A program made the position numbers and the translations under genes. Below the pieces are notes generated by a model that was given only the letters and a program-made list of their open reading frames with translations, searched no databases and was not told the origin of the DNA. Of a DNA stretch of 64,000 nucleotides, positions 54,939-63,915 are shown piece by piece; position 1 is the stretch's first letter, and each line of letters begins with the position of its first letter. Origin of the DNA: Salipiger profundus (GTDB lineage: Bacteria; Pseudomonadota; Alphaproteobacteria; Rhodobacterales; Rhodobacteraceae); contig NZ_CP014796.1 of the NCBI RefSeq assembly GCF_001969385.1, positions 3,117,501 through 3,181,500 on the forward strand, given 5' to 3'.

Positions 54939-55702
54939 CGTCCCCGATCCGTGCCGTGATTTCCGATCTCGATGGCGTCGTCTGGCGTGGCGAGGCGCCC
55001 ATCCCCGAGGCCGTCGCGACCCTGTCCGGCTGGTCGGCGCGCGGCGTGCCGCTGGCCTTCGTCACCAACAACTCCGCCTGCTCGGCACAGGAGTTCGCCA
55101 CACGCCTGCAGGGCCTCGGGATCGCCGTGGACCCCGGCCACGTCATCACGCCGATCGAGGCGCTCGACGCGCTCTTGCGCGATCGCCACGCCGGCGCGCG
55201 GGTCTACGTCATCGGCGCCGAGGCCCTGTCGGACGCGGTGCGCGCGGCCGGGGCGACGGTCGTGACCGGGCCCGAGGCCGATGTCGTGGTTCTCGGCACC
55301 GACTACGGGCTGAGCTTCGAGAAACTCCGCATCGCCACCAACGCGCTGCTCGGCGGCGCCGTCCTCGTAGCCACCAACCCCGACACGCTGTCGCCGGTGG
55401 CCGACGGCTTCGAGCCCTGCGTGGGCTCGCTCGTGGCCCTGTTCAAGGCGGCGGTGCCGGGGCTCGAGACCATCGTGCTCGGCAAACCCCAGCCGGCGCT
55501 GCTGCGCGCGGCGATGGCGCGGCTCGGGGCCGCTGCCCACGAGACGGTGATGATCGGGGACCAGGTCTCGACAGACATCCGCGCGGCCGAGGCCGCCGGC
55601 GTCCGGGGCTTTCGCATCACCACGAACCCGCACCAGGTCGCCCGTCCGGACGACCCTCTGCATGAGGTGATCGACCGGCTCGACGAGATCGCGCCCGCCT
55701 GA
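54935..55702 (+). CDS. HAD-IIA family phosphatase (NagD-like)
   Basis: Sugar- or polyol-phosphate phosphatase, 255 aa. HAD motif I ISDLDGVVWRGEAPI (near residue 9) with the nucleophile aspartate, motif II VTNNSAC (near 45), the lysine motif LGKPQPALL (near 180) and motif IV MIGDQVSTDI (near 205) are present; the type-IIA cap lies between motifs II and III. It overlaps the AraC gene by 4 nt. A phosphatase beside two small-molecule kinases suggests handling of a phosphorylated amino-alcohol or glycerol compound. Confidence 0.9.
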   Translation: MTSPIRAVISDLDGVVWRGEAPIPEAVATLSGWSARGVPLAFVTNNSACSAQEFATRLQGLGIAVDPGHVITPIEALDALLRDRHAGARVYVIGAEALSDAVRAAGATVVTGPEADVVVLGTDYGLSFEKLRIATNALLGGAVLVATNPDTLSPVADGFEPCVGSLVALFKAAVPGLETIVLGKPQPALLRAAMARLGAAAHETVMIGDQVSTDIRAAEAAGVRGFRITTNPHQVARPDDPLHEVIDRLDEIAPA

Positions 55703-55733
55703 CATCTGGCTTTCATGAGAAGCGTTTGAAGCT

Positions 55734-55758
55734 CCGGGGGCGCGGCATCGCGCCCCGG
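55734..55758. terminator. GC-rich stem-loop between convergent HAD and MarR genes
   Basis: CCGGGGGCGCG and CGCGCCCCGG arms with a GCAT loop and one bulged G. No T run on either side, so bidirectional termination is possible but unproven. Confidence 0.4.
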
Positions 55759-55772
55759 TCCGGCGAAGCGCC

Positions 55773-56192
55773 TCAGGCGCCGAGGTCGGTCAGGATGCGC
55801 CGCACGTCGCCAAGCTCGGTGGTGCCGAAGGCCTCGGCGATGTGGCGCTCGTGATCCTCGCCGATATCGCCGAGTTGCCGGCACATGGCGACACCGCTCG
55901 CGGACAGCGCCACGCGCACCTTGCGGCGGTCCTTCTCGTCGGGCACCCGGAACACGAGCCCCTCGCGCACCATGCGATCGATGATCTTGGTCAGCGTCGC
56001 GGGCTCGACCAGCACCTTCTCGGCCAGCCGGCCCATGGGCAGCGGCCCCTCTTCCTCGAGCGATTTCAGGACACGATACTGCTCGACCGCGATGCCGTTC
56101 GACTGGAGACGCTTGGTCAGGTCTTCCTCGATGAGGCGGTTGGCGCGGGCAATGAGATATCCGAGCTGCTCGGTGAACTTGGGATCGGCCAT
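55773..56192 (-). CDS. MarR-family transcriptional regulator
   Basis: Winged-helix regulator, 139 aa from ATG 56192 (GAGGAAA ribosome site). The DNA-binding core LPMGRLAEKVLVEPATLTKI (near residue 52) and the wing GLVFRVPDEKDRRKVRVALS (near 80) are textbook MarR. It is followed leftward by the HAD stem-loop. Its promoter shares TTGTGGA with the promoter regions of the binding protein and amidase, so it probably represses itself and them (inference). Confidence 0.93.
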   Translation of the reverse strand: MADPKFTEQLGYLIARANRLIEEDLTKRLQSNGIAVEQYRVLKSLEEEGPLPMGRLAEKVLVEPATLTKIIDRMVREGLVFRVPDEKDRRKVRVALSASGVAMCRQLGDIGEDHERHIAEAFGTTELGDVRRILTDLGA

Positions 56193-56228
56193 GGGGTTTC
56201 CTCGAACAACCTGAAATCGAATGAAGAT

Positions 56229-56257
56229 ATAGTATCGGTGGTTGAGTAAATCCACAA
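56229..56257 (-). promoter_or_regulatory. Putative promoter/operator of the MarR gene
   Basis: TTGTGG (56252-56257) and TACTAT (56229-56234) on the minus strand, 17-bp spacer. The imperfect palindrome GTGG-N10-CCAC fills the spacer region. The 12-mer ATATTGTGGATT at 56249-56260 recurs upstream of the amidase. Confidence 0.55.
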
Positions 56258-56261
56258 TATT

Positions 56262-56301
56262 TGAAAATGAGAATAATTACCGGCAGACAATTGCCTGCCG
56301 G
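56262..56301 (-). terminator. Intrinsic terminator of the binding-protein gene
   Basis: CCGGCAG and CTGCCGG arms (56280-56286 and 56295-56301) with an 8-nt loop, followed on the minus strand by TAATTATTCTCATTTT, 41 bp past the stop. Confidence 0.6.
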
Positions 56302-56341
56302 ACTGTTGCAATACGTCCCCGACCGCGCGGACCGACCGGGA

Positions 56342-57379
56342 TCAGGCGAAAGCGCGCTGCACCCTGAATTCCACCCCGTCGGCCTCGGCCAGACGCACGC
56401 TCGCGTCCTTGTCGCTGCGCCCGATCAGCCGGTAGGCGTGGTCACGCTGCAGCCGAGGCCGCAGGAAATGCGCCATGCGGCAACCGTCGACCCGGCCGAC
56501 CTGCCGCGCCAGCGCCGCCACGAGGTAGATCGCGTCGTAGCATTGCACCGAATTCGCCGTCATCGTCGGCCGCTGCCCTGAGAAGCACGCGTCGTATTTC
56601 TCGGCGAGCGCATCGCGCCCGTGGCCCCGGCTGGTGTCGAAATAGGCCTGCGCGGCAAAGAGGTTCTCGGTGCCGCCATCCGCCAGCGCCATGAGCTGGG
56701 TCTCGTCGAAGGCGAGGTTCAGTCGCGTGATCCGGCCGCTCAGCCCGTCGTCGGCGAAGGCGCGGTTGAAGCAGACCGAGTCCTCACCCAGCATGGCGAT
56801 CACCACCACGTCGGGCTGCGCCTTGCGGATGCGGTCCAGCACCTCGCCGTAGTCGCGCTGGCCGAACGGCAGCAGCATCTCGCCCACGAACTGTCCGCCC
56901 GCGTGCTGCACCGCCTCCTCGGTGGTGCCATGCGCGACGCGCGGCCAGATGTAGTCGTTGCCGACGAAGAAGAAGCGCTTGGCATGGCGGTTGGTCGCCA
57001 TCCACTCGAGGCTCGGATTCAGCACCTCGCTGTCGGTGATGCCGAGCTGCGCAGTGCCCGGGCCGCAGAAGCCACCCTCGTAATGCGGGGTGTAGATGTA
57101 GGGCGCGAGCCCGCCGAGACCGCGCCGCACCGCGGGGCGCAGGTCGCTCGACTGCAGGCCGATCACCGCGTCGACGTTCTCGGTCAGGGCAAGCTTCTGC
57201 GCGGCCTTGTAGGCGCTCGCCTGCGTGTCGCCCGAGTCGATCTGCACGAGTTCGATTTCCTGCCCGAGGACACCCCCGGCAGCGTTCAGCTCGGCCGCGG
57301 CGAGCAGCGCCGCGCCCTGGGCTCCGAGGGTCCAGATACCAGCAAGCCCGTCGTGAGAGAGGATCAAACCGATTTTCAT
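56342..57379 (-). CDS. Leaderless amide-type periplasmic-binding-fold protein (AmiC-like)
   Basis: Type I ligand-binding protein related to the amide/urea/branched-chain group (Peripla_BP_5/6), 345 aa from ATG 57379. It starts directly with MKIGLILSHDGLAGIW, the first beta-strand, and has no signal peptide. It is therefore probably a cytoplasmic sensor like Pseudomonas AmiC rather than a transport protein. Family features include NAAGGVLGQEIELV (near residue 34), YTPHYEGG (near 97, cf. YPTPYEG in AmiC) and FFVGNDYIWPR (near 134). No ABC membrane or ATPase genes adjoin. Divergent from the amidase. Confidence 0.85.
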   Translation of the reverse strand: MKIGLILSHDGLAGIWTLGAQGAALLAAAELNAAGGVLGQEIELVQIDSGDTQASAYKAAQKLALTENVDAVIGLQSSDLRPAVRRGLGGLAPYIYTPHYEGGFCGPGTAQLGITDSEVLNPSLEWMATNRHAKRFFFVGNDYIWPRVAHGTTEEAVQHAGGQFVGEMLLPFGQRDYGEVLDRIRKAQPDVVVIAMLGEDSVCFNRAFADDGLSGRITRLNLAFDETQLMALADGGTENLFAAQAYFDTSRGHGRDALAEKYDACFSGQRPTMTANSVQCYDAIYLVAALARQVGRVDGCRMAHFLRPRLQRDHAYRLIGRSDKDASVRLAEADGVEFRVQRAFA

Positions 57380-57407
57380 ACGGAATCGGTAACGCGTGTT
57401 GGACCTC

Positions 57408-57424
57408 TCCACAAAGACTGTGGA
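57408..57424. promoter_or_regulatory. TCCACA-N5-TGTGGA inverted repeat
   Basis: A 6-bp-arm inverted repeat about 30 bp upstream of the AmiC-like start. Its left arm read on the minus strand (TTGTGGA) recurs at the marR and amidase promoters; candidate MarR-type operator. Confidence 0.55.
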
Positions 57425-57519
57425 ACTTCACATCCGCCGCCACGCAGCGAGTGCCTATTCTCTACGCAGGATTCCGGCCGCGACTGCCAAGAATGCGCCG
57501 GAGCAGGATCGTCGGGATT

Positions 57520-57531
57520 ATATTGTGGATT
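57520..57531 (+). promoter_or_regulatory. ATATTGTGGATT element upstream of the amidase
   Basis: Identical 12-mer to the one in the marR promoter, 67 bp before the amidase start. Candidate shared operator or promoter part. Confidence 0.5.
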
Positions 57532-57597
57532 CTCGGATATTATCGTTTTCTAGTATTTGCAGGAGACATCTTTCCGACAAGACCTAGGAGACCCCCC

Positions 57598-59043
57598 ATG
57601 AACGCCCACAGCAAGGTGGCCAACCTGTCCTCGCGCGATATCCCGGACCTTTCCCTCACCGAGACCAGCGCGCTGATCGCCAGCGGCCAGGCGACGCCGC
57701 TCGAGGTGACCGAGGCTGTCCTGTCGCGTATCGACGCGGTCGAGGACAAGCTCACCGCCTTCATCGCCCTCACGCGCGACCGCGCGCTCGAAAAGGCCGA
57801 GATCGCCACGAAGGAACGCGCCGCCGGCCTCGATCGGGGCCCGCTGCATGGCATTCCCTTCGCGCTCAAGGACCTGTGCGAAACCGATTTCGCGCCGACC
57901 TCGGCGGGGCTGGCCCTGCTCAAGGACAACCAGACCGGGCGCAACGCCACGGTGACCGAGCGGCTCGAACAGGCGGGCTGCATCACGATCGGCAAGCTCG
58001 GCATGACCGAGGGTGCCTATTCCGGTCACAACGACAAGATGGCGGTGCCGAAGAACCCGTGGAACCCCAAGCTGTGGCCGGGCTCCTCGTCCTCGGGCTC
58101 GGGGGTATCGGTCGCTGCCGGCATGGCCTTCGGCTCGACCGGCTCGGACACCGGCGGCTCGATCCGCTTCCCTTCGGGAGCCTGCGGCATCACCGGGATG
58201 AAAGGCACCTGGGGCCGGGTCAGCCGTCATGGCGTGTTCGCACTGGCCGACAGCCTCGACCACGTCGGCCCGATGGCCCGCACCGCCGAGGACTGCGCCG
58301 CGATCATGACCGCCATCGCGGGGGCCGACGCCAACGACCCGACCGCGCTTCTGGCGCCGGTGCCTGACTACCTCGCTGCCTGCGCCGGCCCGGTCCGGGG
58401 AATGCGCATCGGCGTCGACCGCGCCGCGGTGATCGACGAGAGCGCGCCCGAAACCGCCGCCGTCATCGAGGAAGCCATCGCGGTCTACGAGAGCCTCGGC
58501 GCCGAGATCGTGCCGGTCTCCTTCCCCTGGCCCTCGGACGCGGTCGACCAGTGGACGGTGCTCTGCGCCATCGAGGTCGCGCTTGCCCACGAGGGCCGCT
58601 TCCCCGAGCAGCGCGACGGCTACGCGCCGCATCTGACCGAGCTGCTGGACTACGGCCTGAGCCTGTCCGCGAAAGACGTCGGCGCGGCGATGCAATGGCG
58701 GCTGGTCTACAACGGCAGCGTGGCGCGGGCGATGCACGGGCTCGACGCGGTGCTGTTCCCGATCACCGGCGCGCCGATGGCGGAGCTGGATAATCCCTAC
58801 GCCGCGCCGTCGGCGGGCAAGGGCGAGAACCTCGGCGACATGCTGAAGTTCACCGCACCGGCCGATTTCACCGGCTATCCGTCGCTGACGCTGCCCGGCG
58901 GCTTCGACAGCCGTGGCGGGCCGATCGGCTTCCAGCTGATGGGTCACGCGCTGACCGAGGACAAGCTCTTCAAGCTCGGCGCGGCGTTCCAGCGGGTGAC
59001 CGACCTTCATACGAAGCGGCCGGACCTCACGCGGTTCATGTAA
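57598..59043 (+). CDS. Amidase, amidase-signature family
   Basis: Ser-Ser-Lys amide hydrolase, 481 aa from ATG 57598 (TAGGAG ribosome site). The catalytic lysine is in IPFALKDLCET (near residue 88), the cis-serine in PGSSSSGSGVSVAAG (near 163) and the nucleophile serine in GSDTGGSIRFP (near 187). The NLGDMLKFTAPADFTGYPSL block near 427 fits the same family. It would release ammonia from an amide, probably sensed by the AmiC-like protein. Its last 8 bp overlap the end of the convergent ureD gene. Confidence 0.95.
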   Translation: MNAHSKVANLSSRDIPDLSLTETSALIASGQATPLEVTEAVLSRIDAVEDKLTAFIALTRDRALEKAEIATKERAAGLDRGPLHGIPFALKDLCETDFAPTSAGLALLKDNQTGRNATVTERLEQAGCITIGKLGMTEGAYSGHNDKMAVPKNPWNPKLWPGSSSSGSGVSVAAGMAFGSTGSDTGGSIRFPSGACGITGMKGTWGRVSRHGVFALADSLDHVGPMARTAEDCAAIMTAIAGADANDPTALLAPVPDYLAACAGPVRGMRIGVDRAAVIDESAPETAAVIEEAIAVYESLGAEIVPVSFPWPSDAVDQWTVLCAIEVALAHEGRFPEQRDGYAPHLTELLDYGLSLSAKDVGAAMQWRLVYNGSVARAMHGLDAVLFPITGAPMAELDNPYAAPSAGKGENLGDMLKFTAPADFTGYPSLTLPGGFDSRGGPIGFQLMGHALTEDKLFKLGAAFQRVTDLHTKRPDLTRFM

Positions 59044-59809
59044 GCGAACGGATCTGCCGGAAGGCGCGGTCGAGCGCGCCTCCGGTCCGTGCGGCGATGC
59101 GGACGATCTGTCCCGCGTCGCCGCGCGCAGCCCCGGCGGCGGCGTAGCAGTCGGGCAGCTCCAGCGGGCCTTCGTCGAAGGGGCGCGCGCCGATGAAGGT
59201 CACGGTGCCGAAGGCCGCCACACCCCCACGCAGGGCCGCAAATCCGATCAGATCCGCCTCGGTCACATGCTGCCGTTCGCGCAGGATCGTGCGGCCTTCG
59301 GTGTCCTCGATGACGAGGTCGGAATCCCAGAAGCCGCCCCTTGCCCCGGCTTCCGGCTCCCGGCGACAGAATCCGTCGAAGAGGACCGCCCGCGCTCCGG
59401 GGGCCAGTGTCACACCGATGCGCTGGTGCATTTTCGCCCCGGTCATCAGCACGTTCGGATCGGCGAGATGGCGCACGATTGAACCGTCCTCGGCGAAAAA
59501 GCTCCAGTCGGAACGGCAGGCCCGTCCGCGCCGCGCGTCGGCGTGGATCATCAGCGCGCCCGCGCTCACCATGTCGACCGAGGCACCGGCCTGAACGCGC
59601 ACCTCGTGCCGCCAGTGATCGCCTGGAAGCAGCGCCGCGCCGGCGCATTGCGGCAGGATGGTGAGCGGCCCCTGCAAGCCCTCGCGCCGGTATCCGCGCG
59701 GCAGCGACCAGGGCCATTCGACGTGGCGGTCGAGGATCGCCGTGCCGCCGTCCGGTGCCAGCCCGCAGGTGAGCGCGACCTGCGGCGGCGCTGCGCCGAA
59801 ATCCTTCAC
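59036..59809 (-). CDS. ureD: Urease accessory protein UreD
   Basis: Scaffold for nickel delivery to apo-urease together with UreF and UreG, 257 aa. The family pattern is visible in [20 protein letters not shown] (near residue 47), [16 protein letters not shown] (near 80), [13 protein letters not shown] and LRERQHV. It is last in the operon, overlapping ureG by 4 nt, whereas ureD usually comes first in Rhodobacteraceae urease clusters (from memory of the family). The 3' end overlaps the amidase. Confidence 0.9.
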   Translation of the reverse strand: MKDFGAAPPQVALTCGLAPDGGTAILDRHVEWPWSLPRGYRREGLQGPLTILPQCAGAALLPGDHWRHEVRVQAGASVDMVSAGALMIHADARRGRACRSDWSFFAEDGSIVRHLADPNVLMTGAKMHQRIGVTLAPGARAVLFDGFCRREPEAGARGGFWDSDLVIEDTEGRTILRERQHVTEADLIGFAALRGGVAAFGTVTFIGARPFDEGPLELPDCYAAAGAARGDAGQIVRIAARTGGALDRAFRQIRSLT

Positions 59810-60411
59810 TTGAAGAGCACCTCGCGGCGCAGGTGCCCGACCACCTCGGCCACGCCCTCGCCCTTGCGGCAGACCGTGGGCAGCACCGCGCCACCACCGC
59901 GGACCTCGGTCGCCTCGGTCAGCATCTTCGGAAAATCGACGCCCACATGCGGCGCGAGATCGGCCTTGTTGATGACCAGCAGGTTGGCTTGCAGGATGCC
60001 CGGCCCCTTCTTGCGCGGGATGTCGTCGCCGCCCGCCACGTCGATCACGAACATCCAGTAATCCACGAGATCCGGCGAGAACGTCGAGGCGAGGTTGTCG
60101 CCGCCCGACTCCAGCAGGATGAGATCGAGGCCGGGGTAATCTGCCTCGAGCCGGTCGGCGGCGGCCATGTTGAGCGTCGGGTCCTCGCGGATCACCGTGT
60201 GCGGGCAGGCCCCTGCCTGCACCGCGCGCACCCGGTCGGGGTCGAGCTTGCCGCCCTTGCGCAGGCGCTCGGCGTCCTCGTCGGTGACGAGATCGTTGGT
60301 GATCACGGCGGTCTCTATGCCCGCTTCTTTCAGTTCGGCCAGCATGGCCTCGATCAGGGCGGTCTTGCCGGAGCCCACGGGGCCTCCGATGCCGACACGT
60401 GCGGCTGTCAT
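59806..60411 (-). CDS. ureG: Urease accessory GTPase UreG
   Basis: Nickel-binding SIMIBI GTPase, 201 aa from ATG 60411. P-loop [26 protein letters not shown], the nickel motif [13 protein letters not shown] (Cys-Pro-His), the [15 protein letters not shown] block and [10 protein letters not shown] are all intact. It overlaps ureC and ureD by 4 nt each. Confidence 0.97.
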   Translation of the reverse strand: MTAARVGIGGPVGSGKTALIEAMLAELKEAGIETAVITNDLVTDEDAERLRKGGKLDPDRVRAVQAGACPHTVIREDPTLNMAAADRLEADYPGLDLILLESGGDNLASTFSPDLVDYWMFVIDVAGGDDIPRKKGPGILQANLLVINKADLAPHVGVDFPKMLTEATEVRGGGAVLPTVCRKGEGVAEVVGHLRREVLFK

Positions 60412-62111
60412 CTCAGGAAATACCTTCTTGCCAGGGGAACGCTGCGGGCCGGTTCGGCCACGAGAGGCACGCCGTCCGCCTCGACCTCGAAGGTCTGCGG
60501 ATCGACGGTGATCTTCGGCAGCGCGGTGTTTCGGATCATGTCGGACTTGCCGAGCTTGCGCACATTCTTGATCTGCACGAACGGCTTCTGCACGCCCAGC
60601 TTGGCCTCGGTGCCGGCCTCGATGGCCAGCTTCGACACGAAGGTCACGCCGAGCTTGTGCTTGGCCGTGCCCAGCGAGCCCCACATCGGGCGGTGAATCA
60701 TCGGCTCGGCGCCGGGGAAGCTGGCGTTGCCGTCGCCCATGGTGGCCCAGACGATGGTGCCGGACTTGATGACCGTGCGGGGCTTGGCGCCGAAGAAGGC
60801 AAAGGGCCAGAGCACGATGTCCGCCATCTTGCCGGGCGCGATGGAGCCGACCTCGTGGTCGATGCCCGCCGCGATCGCCGGGTTGATGGTGTATTTCGCG
60901 ATGTAGCGCAGGATGCGCTCGTTGTCCGCCTGCGCCGTCGTCTCCTCGGGCAGACGCCCCACCCGGTCCTTCATCACCGAGGCCAGCTGCCAGCATTTCG
61001 CAAGGTTCTCGGCGAGCCGCCCCATGCCCTGCGTGTCGGTGGCGAAGATCGAGATCGCACCGCTGTCGTGCAGCAGATCCTCCGCCGCCATCGACTGCGG
61101 GCGGATGCGCGCCTCGGCAAAGGCGACGTCCTCGAGCAGGTCGAAGCTCATCATGTGGGCGAGCATGGTCATCGGCACGCCCTCTTCGAGCGCGGGCAGC
61201 GTGTAGGGGTTGGTGGGGTTCGTCGATGACGGCAGCACGTTGGGGTAGCCGTTCACCACGAGGATGTCGGGCGCGTGGCCGCCCCCTGCCCCCTCGGTGT
61301 GATACATGTGGATCGAACGGCCCGCGATGGCGTCCATCGTGGTTTCGTAGAAGCCGAACTCGTTGATCGTGTCGGTGTGCAGGTGCACCGAGAAATCCGC
61401 GTCGTCGGCAGCTGTCAGCGTGCCGTCGAGCACCGCCGGGGAAGCACCGAAATCCTCGTGGATCTTCACGCCGAGGGCGCCGCCGCTGACGCTTTCCGCC
61501 ACCGCCTCGGGGTTGGAGTTTCCCCGACCGAGGAAACCGAAGTTGATCGGGTATTCATCGGCAGCCTGGATCAGCTTGCCCAGCACGTTCGGCCCCGAGC
61601 ACGACACGTCGAAGTTCGGGCCCGGCGACATGCCGATCATCGTGGTGCAGCCGCCGGCCAGCGCATGGTGGCACTGCTGCGGCGACAGGAAGTGGGCGTG
61701 CGCCTCGATGGCCCCGGCGGTGACGAAATGGTTGTCGCCATGCACGGTGGTGGTGTTGGGGCCAGTCGTCATGCCGGGCGTCACGCCTTCCATGATGTCG
61801 GGGTTGCCCGCCTTGCCCACACCGACGATGCGCCCGTCGCGGATGCCGATATCGCCCTTCACGATGCCGAGCTCCGCGTCGATGATGATCGCGTTCATGA
61901 TGACCATGTCGAGCGCGCCGTTCGCCGCCGTGCCGGTGGTGCAGAACCCCTCGCCGTCGCGCATGATCTTGCCGGCGCCGGCGGTCAGCTCGTCGCCCGG
62001 GTGGGTGTGGTCGTGCTCGATCTCGGCGATCAGCGAGGTATCGCCAAGGCGGACCATGTCGCCCGTGGTCGGACCGTAGAGCCGGGCATAGGCATCTCGT
62101 GCAAGTTTCAT
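60408..62111 (-). CDS. ureC: Urease alpha (catalytic) subunit, divergent form
   Basis: Nickel amidohydrolase splitting urea, 567 aa. Nickel ligands are intact: [10 protein letters not shown] (near residue 136), the carbamylated lysine in GVKIHEDFG (near 217), [26 protein letters not shown] and the aspartate in ATDTQGMGR (near 360). The mobile flap, normally M-V-C-H-H-L-D, reads [10 protein letters not shown]: the cysteine is replaced by alanine, while the catalytic histidine is kept. This suggests a separate urease lineage. It overlaps ureAB and ureG by 4 nt. Confidence 0.97.
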   Translation of the reverse strand: MKLARDAYARLYGPTTGDMVRLGDTSLIAEIEHDHTHPGDELTAGAGKIMRDGEGFCTTGTAANGALDMVIMNAIIIDAELGIVKGDIGIRDGRIVGVGKAGNPDIMEGVTPGMTTGPNTTTVHGDNHFVTAGAIEAHAHFLSPQQCHHALAGGCTTMIGMSPGPNFDVSCSGPNVLGKLIQAADEYPINFGFLGRGNSNPEAVAESVSGGALGVKIHEDFGASPAVLDGTLTAADDADFSVHLHTDTINEFGFYETTMDAIAGRSIHMYHTEGAGGGHAPDILVVNGYPNVLPSSTNPTNPYTLPALEEGVPMTMLAHMMSFDLLEDVAFAEARIRPQSMAAEDLLHDSGAISIFATDTQGMGRLAENLAKCWQLASVMKDRVGRLPEETTAQADNERILRYIAKYTINPAIAAGIDHEVGSIAPGKMADIVLWPFAFFGAKPRTVIKSGTIVWATMGDGNASFPGAEPMIHRPMWGSLGTAKHKLGVTFVSKLAIEAGTEAKLGVQKPFVQIKNVRKLGKSDMIRNTALPKITVDPQTFEVEADGVPLVAEPARSVPLARRYFLR

Positions 62112-62782
62112 TTGACGTATCCCTTCTGCCTTGCGCGCTCCAGCGCCGTCTCGAGGCCGCTTTCCACCGGACCCTCGGTCAGCCCGGCGAACCCGTGCAC
62201 CACCCGCTTGCCGCCGTAGGGCACCAGCACGACCTCTTTCTCGATCCCGGGATCGAAGCGTTCACCCCCGCCCGAGGGCCGGTCGAGGCGCATCCCGAAG
62301 GCGGCTTCGCGGTCGAATTGCAGCGCCGGGTTCACCTCGAAGAAATGCGCGTGGGAGCGGACCTGGATGGTGCGGTCGCCGGTGTTGAGCACGGTGACCG
62401 TGCGCGCCTCGCGACCCGCGTTGATCTCGATCTCTCCGCTCGCGGGGATGACCTCGCCGGGGATCGGATCGCCCGGCGCGGGGGCGATGGGGTCGAACAC
62501 GGTGATGAGCTTGGTGCCCTCGGCCATCGATACCTCGACCGAGAAGGTCTTGAGCATATGCGCCACGCCGGGCTCGACCTGCTCATGCGTGAGCAGCGTC
62601 GAGGCATGCGAGACGATTTCGCTGTGCGTGTGGCCGTGGCGGGCAAAGGTCAGCAGCTCGTCGGCGAGCAGCGCCACCGCCTCGGGGTGTGCGAGCCGGA
62701 TGCCCTGCGCCACGTAGCGGCGGGCGAGTTCCGCGGCGGTGAAGATCGTCAGCCGCTCCATTTCGGTGGGTGTCAGGTGCAT
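62108..62782 (-). CDS. ureAB: Fused urease gamma/beta subunit
   Basis: One 224-residue chain replaces the usual separate UreA and UreB. Residues 1-100 are gamma ([35 protein letters not shown]). From about 105 the beta part begins ([19 protein letters not shown], with [19 protein letters not shown] near 141 and [11 protein letters not shown]). Such fusions are known, for example in Helicobacter UreA and some Pseudomonas and Streptomyces ureases. Overlaps ureC by 4 nt. Confidence 0.95.
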   Translation of the reverse strand: MHLTPTEMERLTIFTAAELARRYVAQGIRLAHPEAVALLADELLTFARHGHTHSEIVSHASTLLTHEQVEPGVAHMLKTFSVEVSMAEGTKLITVFDPIAPAPGDPIPGEVIPASGEIEINAGREARTVTVLNTGDRTIQVRSHAHFFEVNPALQFDREAAFGMRLDRPSGGGERFDPGIEKEVVLVPYGGKRVVHGFAGLTEGPVESGLETALERARQKGYVK

Positions 62783-62794
62783 CTGCGCGCCTTT

Positions 62795-63445
62795 CTAGTT
62801 GATGAAGAGCCGCCCGTCGCGCGGACGCATCAGCGCCACGTCCGACAGCGGCATGAAGCCCGAGGGCAGATCGTCGGGGGCGGGCTCCGTCGCGAGGTCC
62901 GCGATGAGCGGCGCGAGGTCGAGAAGTTCCCGCTGGGTGGTGATCGCGCCAGATTGGCCCAGCCGGACCGCCGCCGAGAAGGCGCCCCGCGCCATGCCGA
63001 GCGCCGAGGTTTCCAGCGCCTCCGTCAGGTTCAGCCCGCAGGCGCGGAGGAAGACGCCATGCGCCACCGCGAAGTGGCCGATGCCCCGCGCCTGCGCGTC
63101 GAGCGCGCCGGGGTCCATCGTCACCCGCAGCGCGCGGGCCGAGGCGAAGAGTGCGTCGCCGGCCTCGGCACTGTCGCGGCGCAGGCGTTCCACCGGCATC
63201 AGCGTGTCGACGGTCTCGAACCACGCGGTGAGCGCGTCTCCGGACAGGTCGAAGCCCCGCGCCAGCGCCACCCGGTCGAAGCGGAACCAGCGCGTGCGCA
63301 GCTCCATCGCCACCCATGCGGCGAGCGAGCGCTTGCAGACCTGGCCCTCGGCCAGTGCGCTTTCCAGCCCCCAGGAATAGGCGAAGACGCCCGAGGGGAA
63401 GGCGCTGTCGGCAAGCTGCATCGCGCGGATGGTCGAAAGCGTCAT
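62795..63445 (-). CDS. ureF: Urease accessory protein UreF
   Basis: All-helical partner of UreD and UreG in nickel insertion, 216 aa from ATG 63445. The opening MQLADSAFPSGVFAYSWGLE is diagnostic, and HFAVAHGVFLRACGL and RLGQSGAITTQRELL follow. It overlaps ureE by 4 nt and is 12 bp before ureAB. Confidence 0.95.
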   Translation of the reverse strand: MTLSTIRAMQLADSAFPSGVFAYSWGLESALAEGQVCKRSLAAWVAMELRTRWFRFDRVALARGFDLSGDALTAWFETVDTLMPVERLRRDSAEAGDALFASARALRVTMDPGALDAQARGIGHFAVAHGVFLRACGLNLTEALETSALGMARGAFSAAVRLGQSGAITTQRELLDLAPLIADLATEPAPDDLPSGFMPLSDVALMRPRDGRLFIN

Positions 63446-63915
63446 TCCGCGTCCATGATCTCGAAATCGGCAAGGCCGCGCAGGTCCGTGAGCCGCGCCT
63501 CGTAGCGGTCGCGCGGGCCGTCGAGCACCACGTCCATCACGCCCGCGCCGAACACCACCTTCCAGTGCAGGTTGCCGCACCAGTGACCGAGCCGCAGGGC
63601 ATCGTCGACGGTGGCGGGCTTCAGGCGCATCCGGGCCGCGCCGTCGATGCGGGCGATGATGGCGAGCCGTCCGTCGTGGAACAGCACCGCGCCGTCCGAC
63701 AGTCCCTGCTCTCGCGGCAGCGCGATGGCGCAATCGCGACCGCGGTCGGTCGTCACCCGCATCCGCTTGCGCGCGGCGTCGGCCTCGGGGATCGAGACGG
63801 TCTCGAGCGCGCCCTCGTGTTCCAGCGCATGCAGCCGGTCGTGCCATTCGGCGTCGGCCGCGCGCCCCAGCACCGCTTCGAGCATCAGCGGCCCGTCCGG
63901 GATCTGGTCTTTCAT
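63442..63915 (-). CDS. ureE: Urease nickel metallochaperone UreE
   Basis: Nickel carrier for urease maturation, 157 aa from ATG 63915, where AAGGAC lies upstream; ATG 63957 in frame is an alternative. The UreE C-terminal domain is recognisable: AMRLKPATVDDA-like segment and LRLGHWCGNLHWKVVF (near residue 107), with the metal-binding histidine. The His-rich tail found in Klebsiella UreE is absent. First urease gene visible; its promoter probably lies beyond or near the window end. Confidence 0.88.
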   Translation of the reverse strand: MKDQIPDGPLMLEAVLGRAADAEWHDRLHALEHEGALETVSIPEADAARKRMRVTTDRGRDCAIALPREQGLSDGAVLFHDGRLAIIARIDGAARMRLKPATVDDALRLGHWCGNLHWKVVFGAGVMDVVLDGPRDRYEARLTDLRGLADFEIMDAE

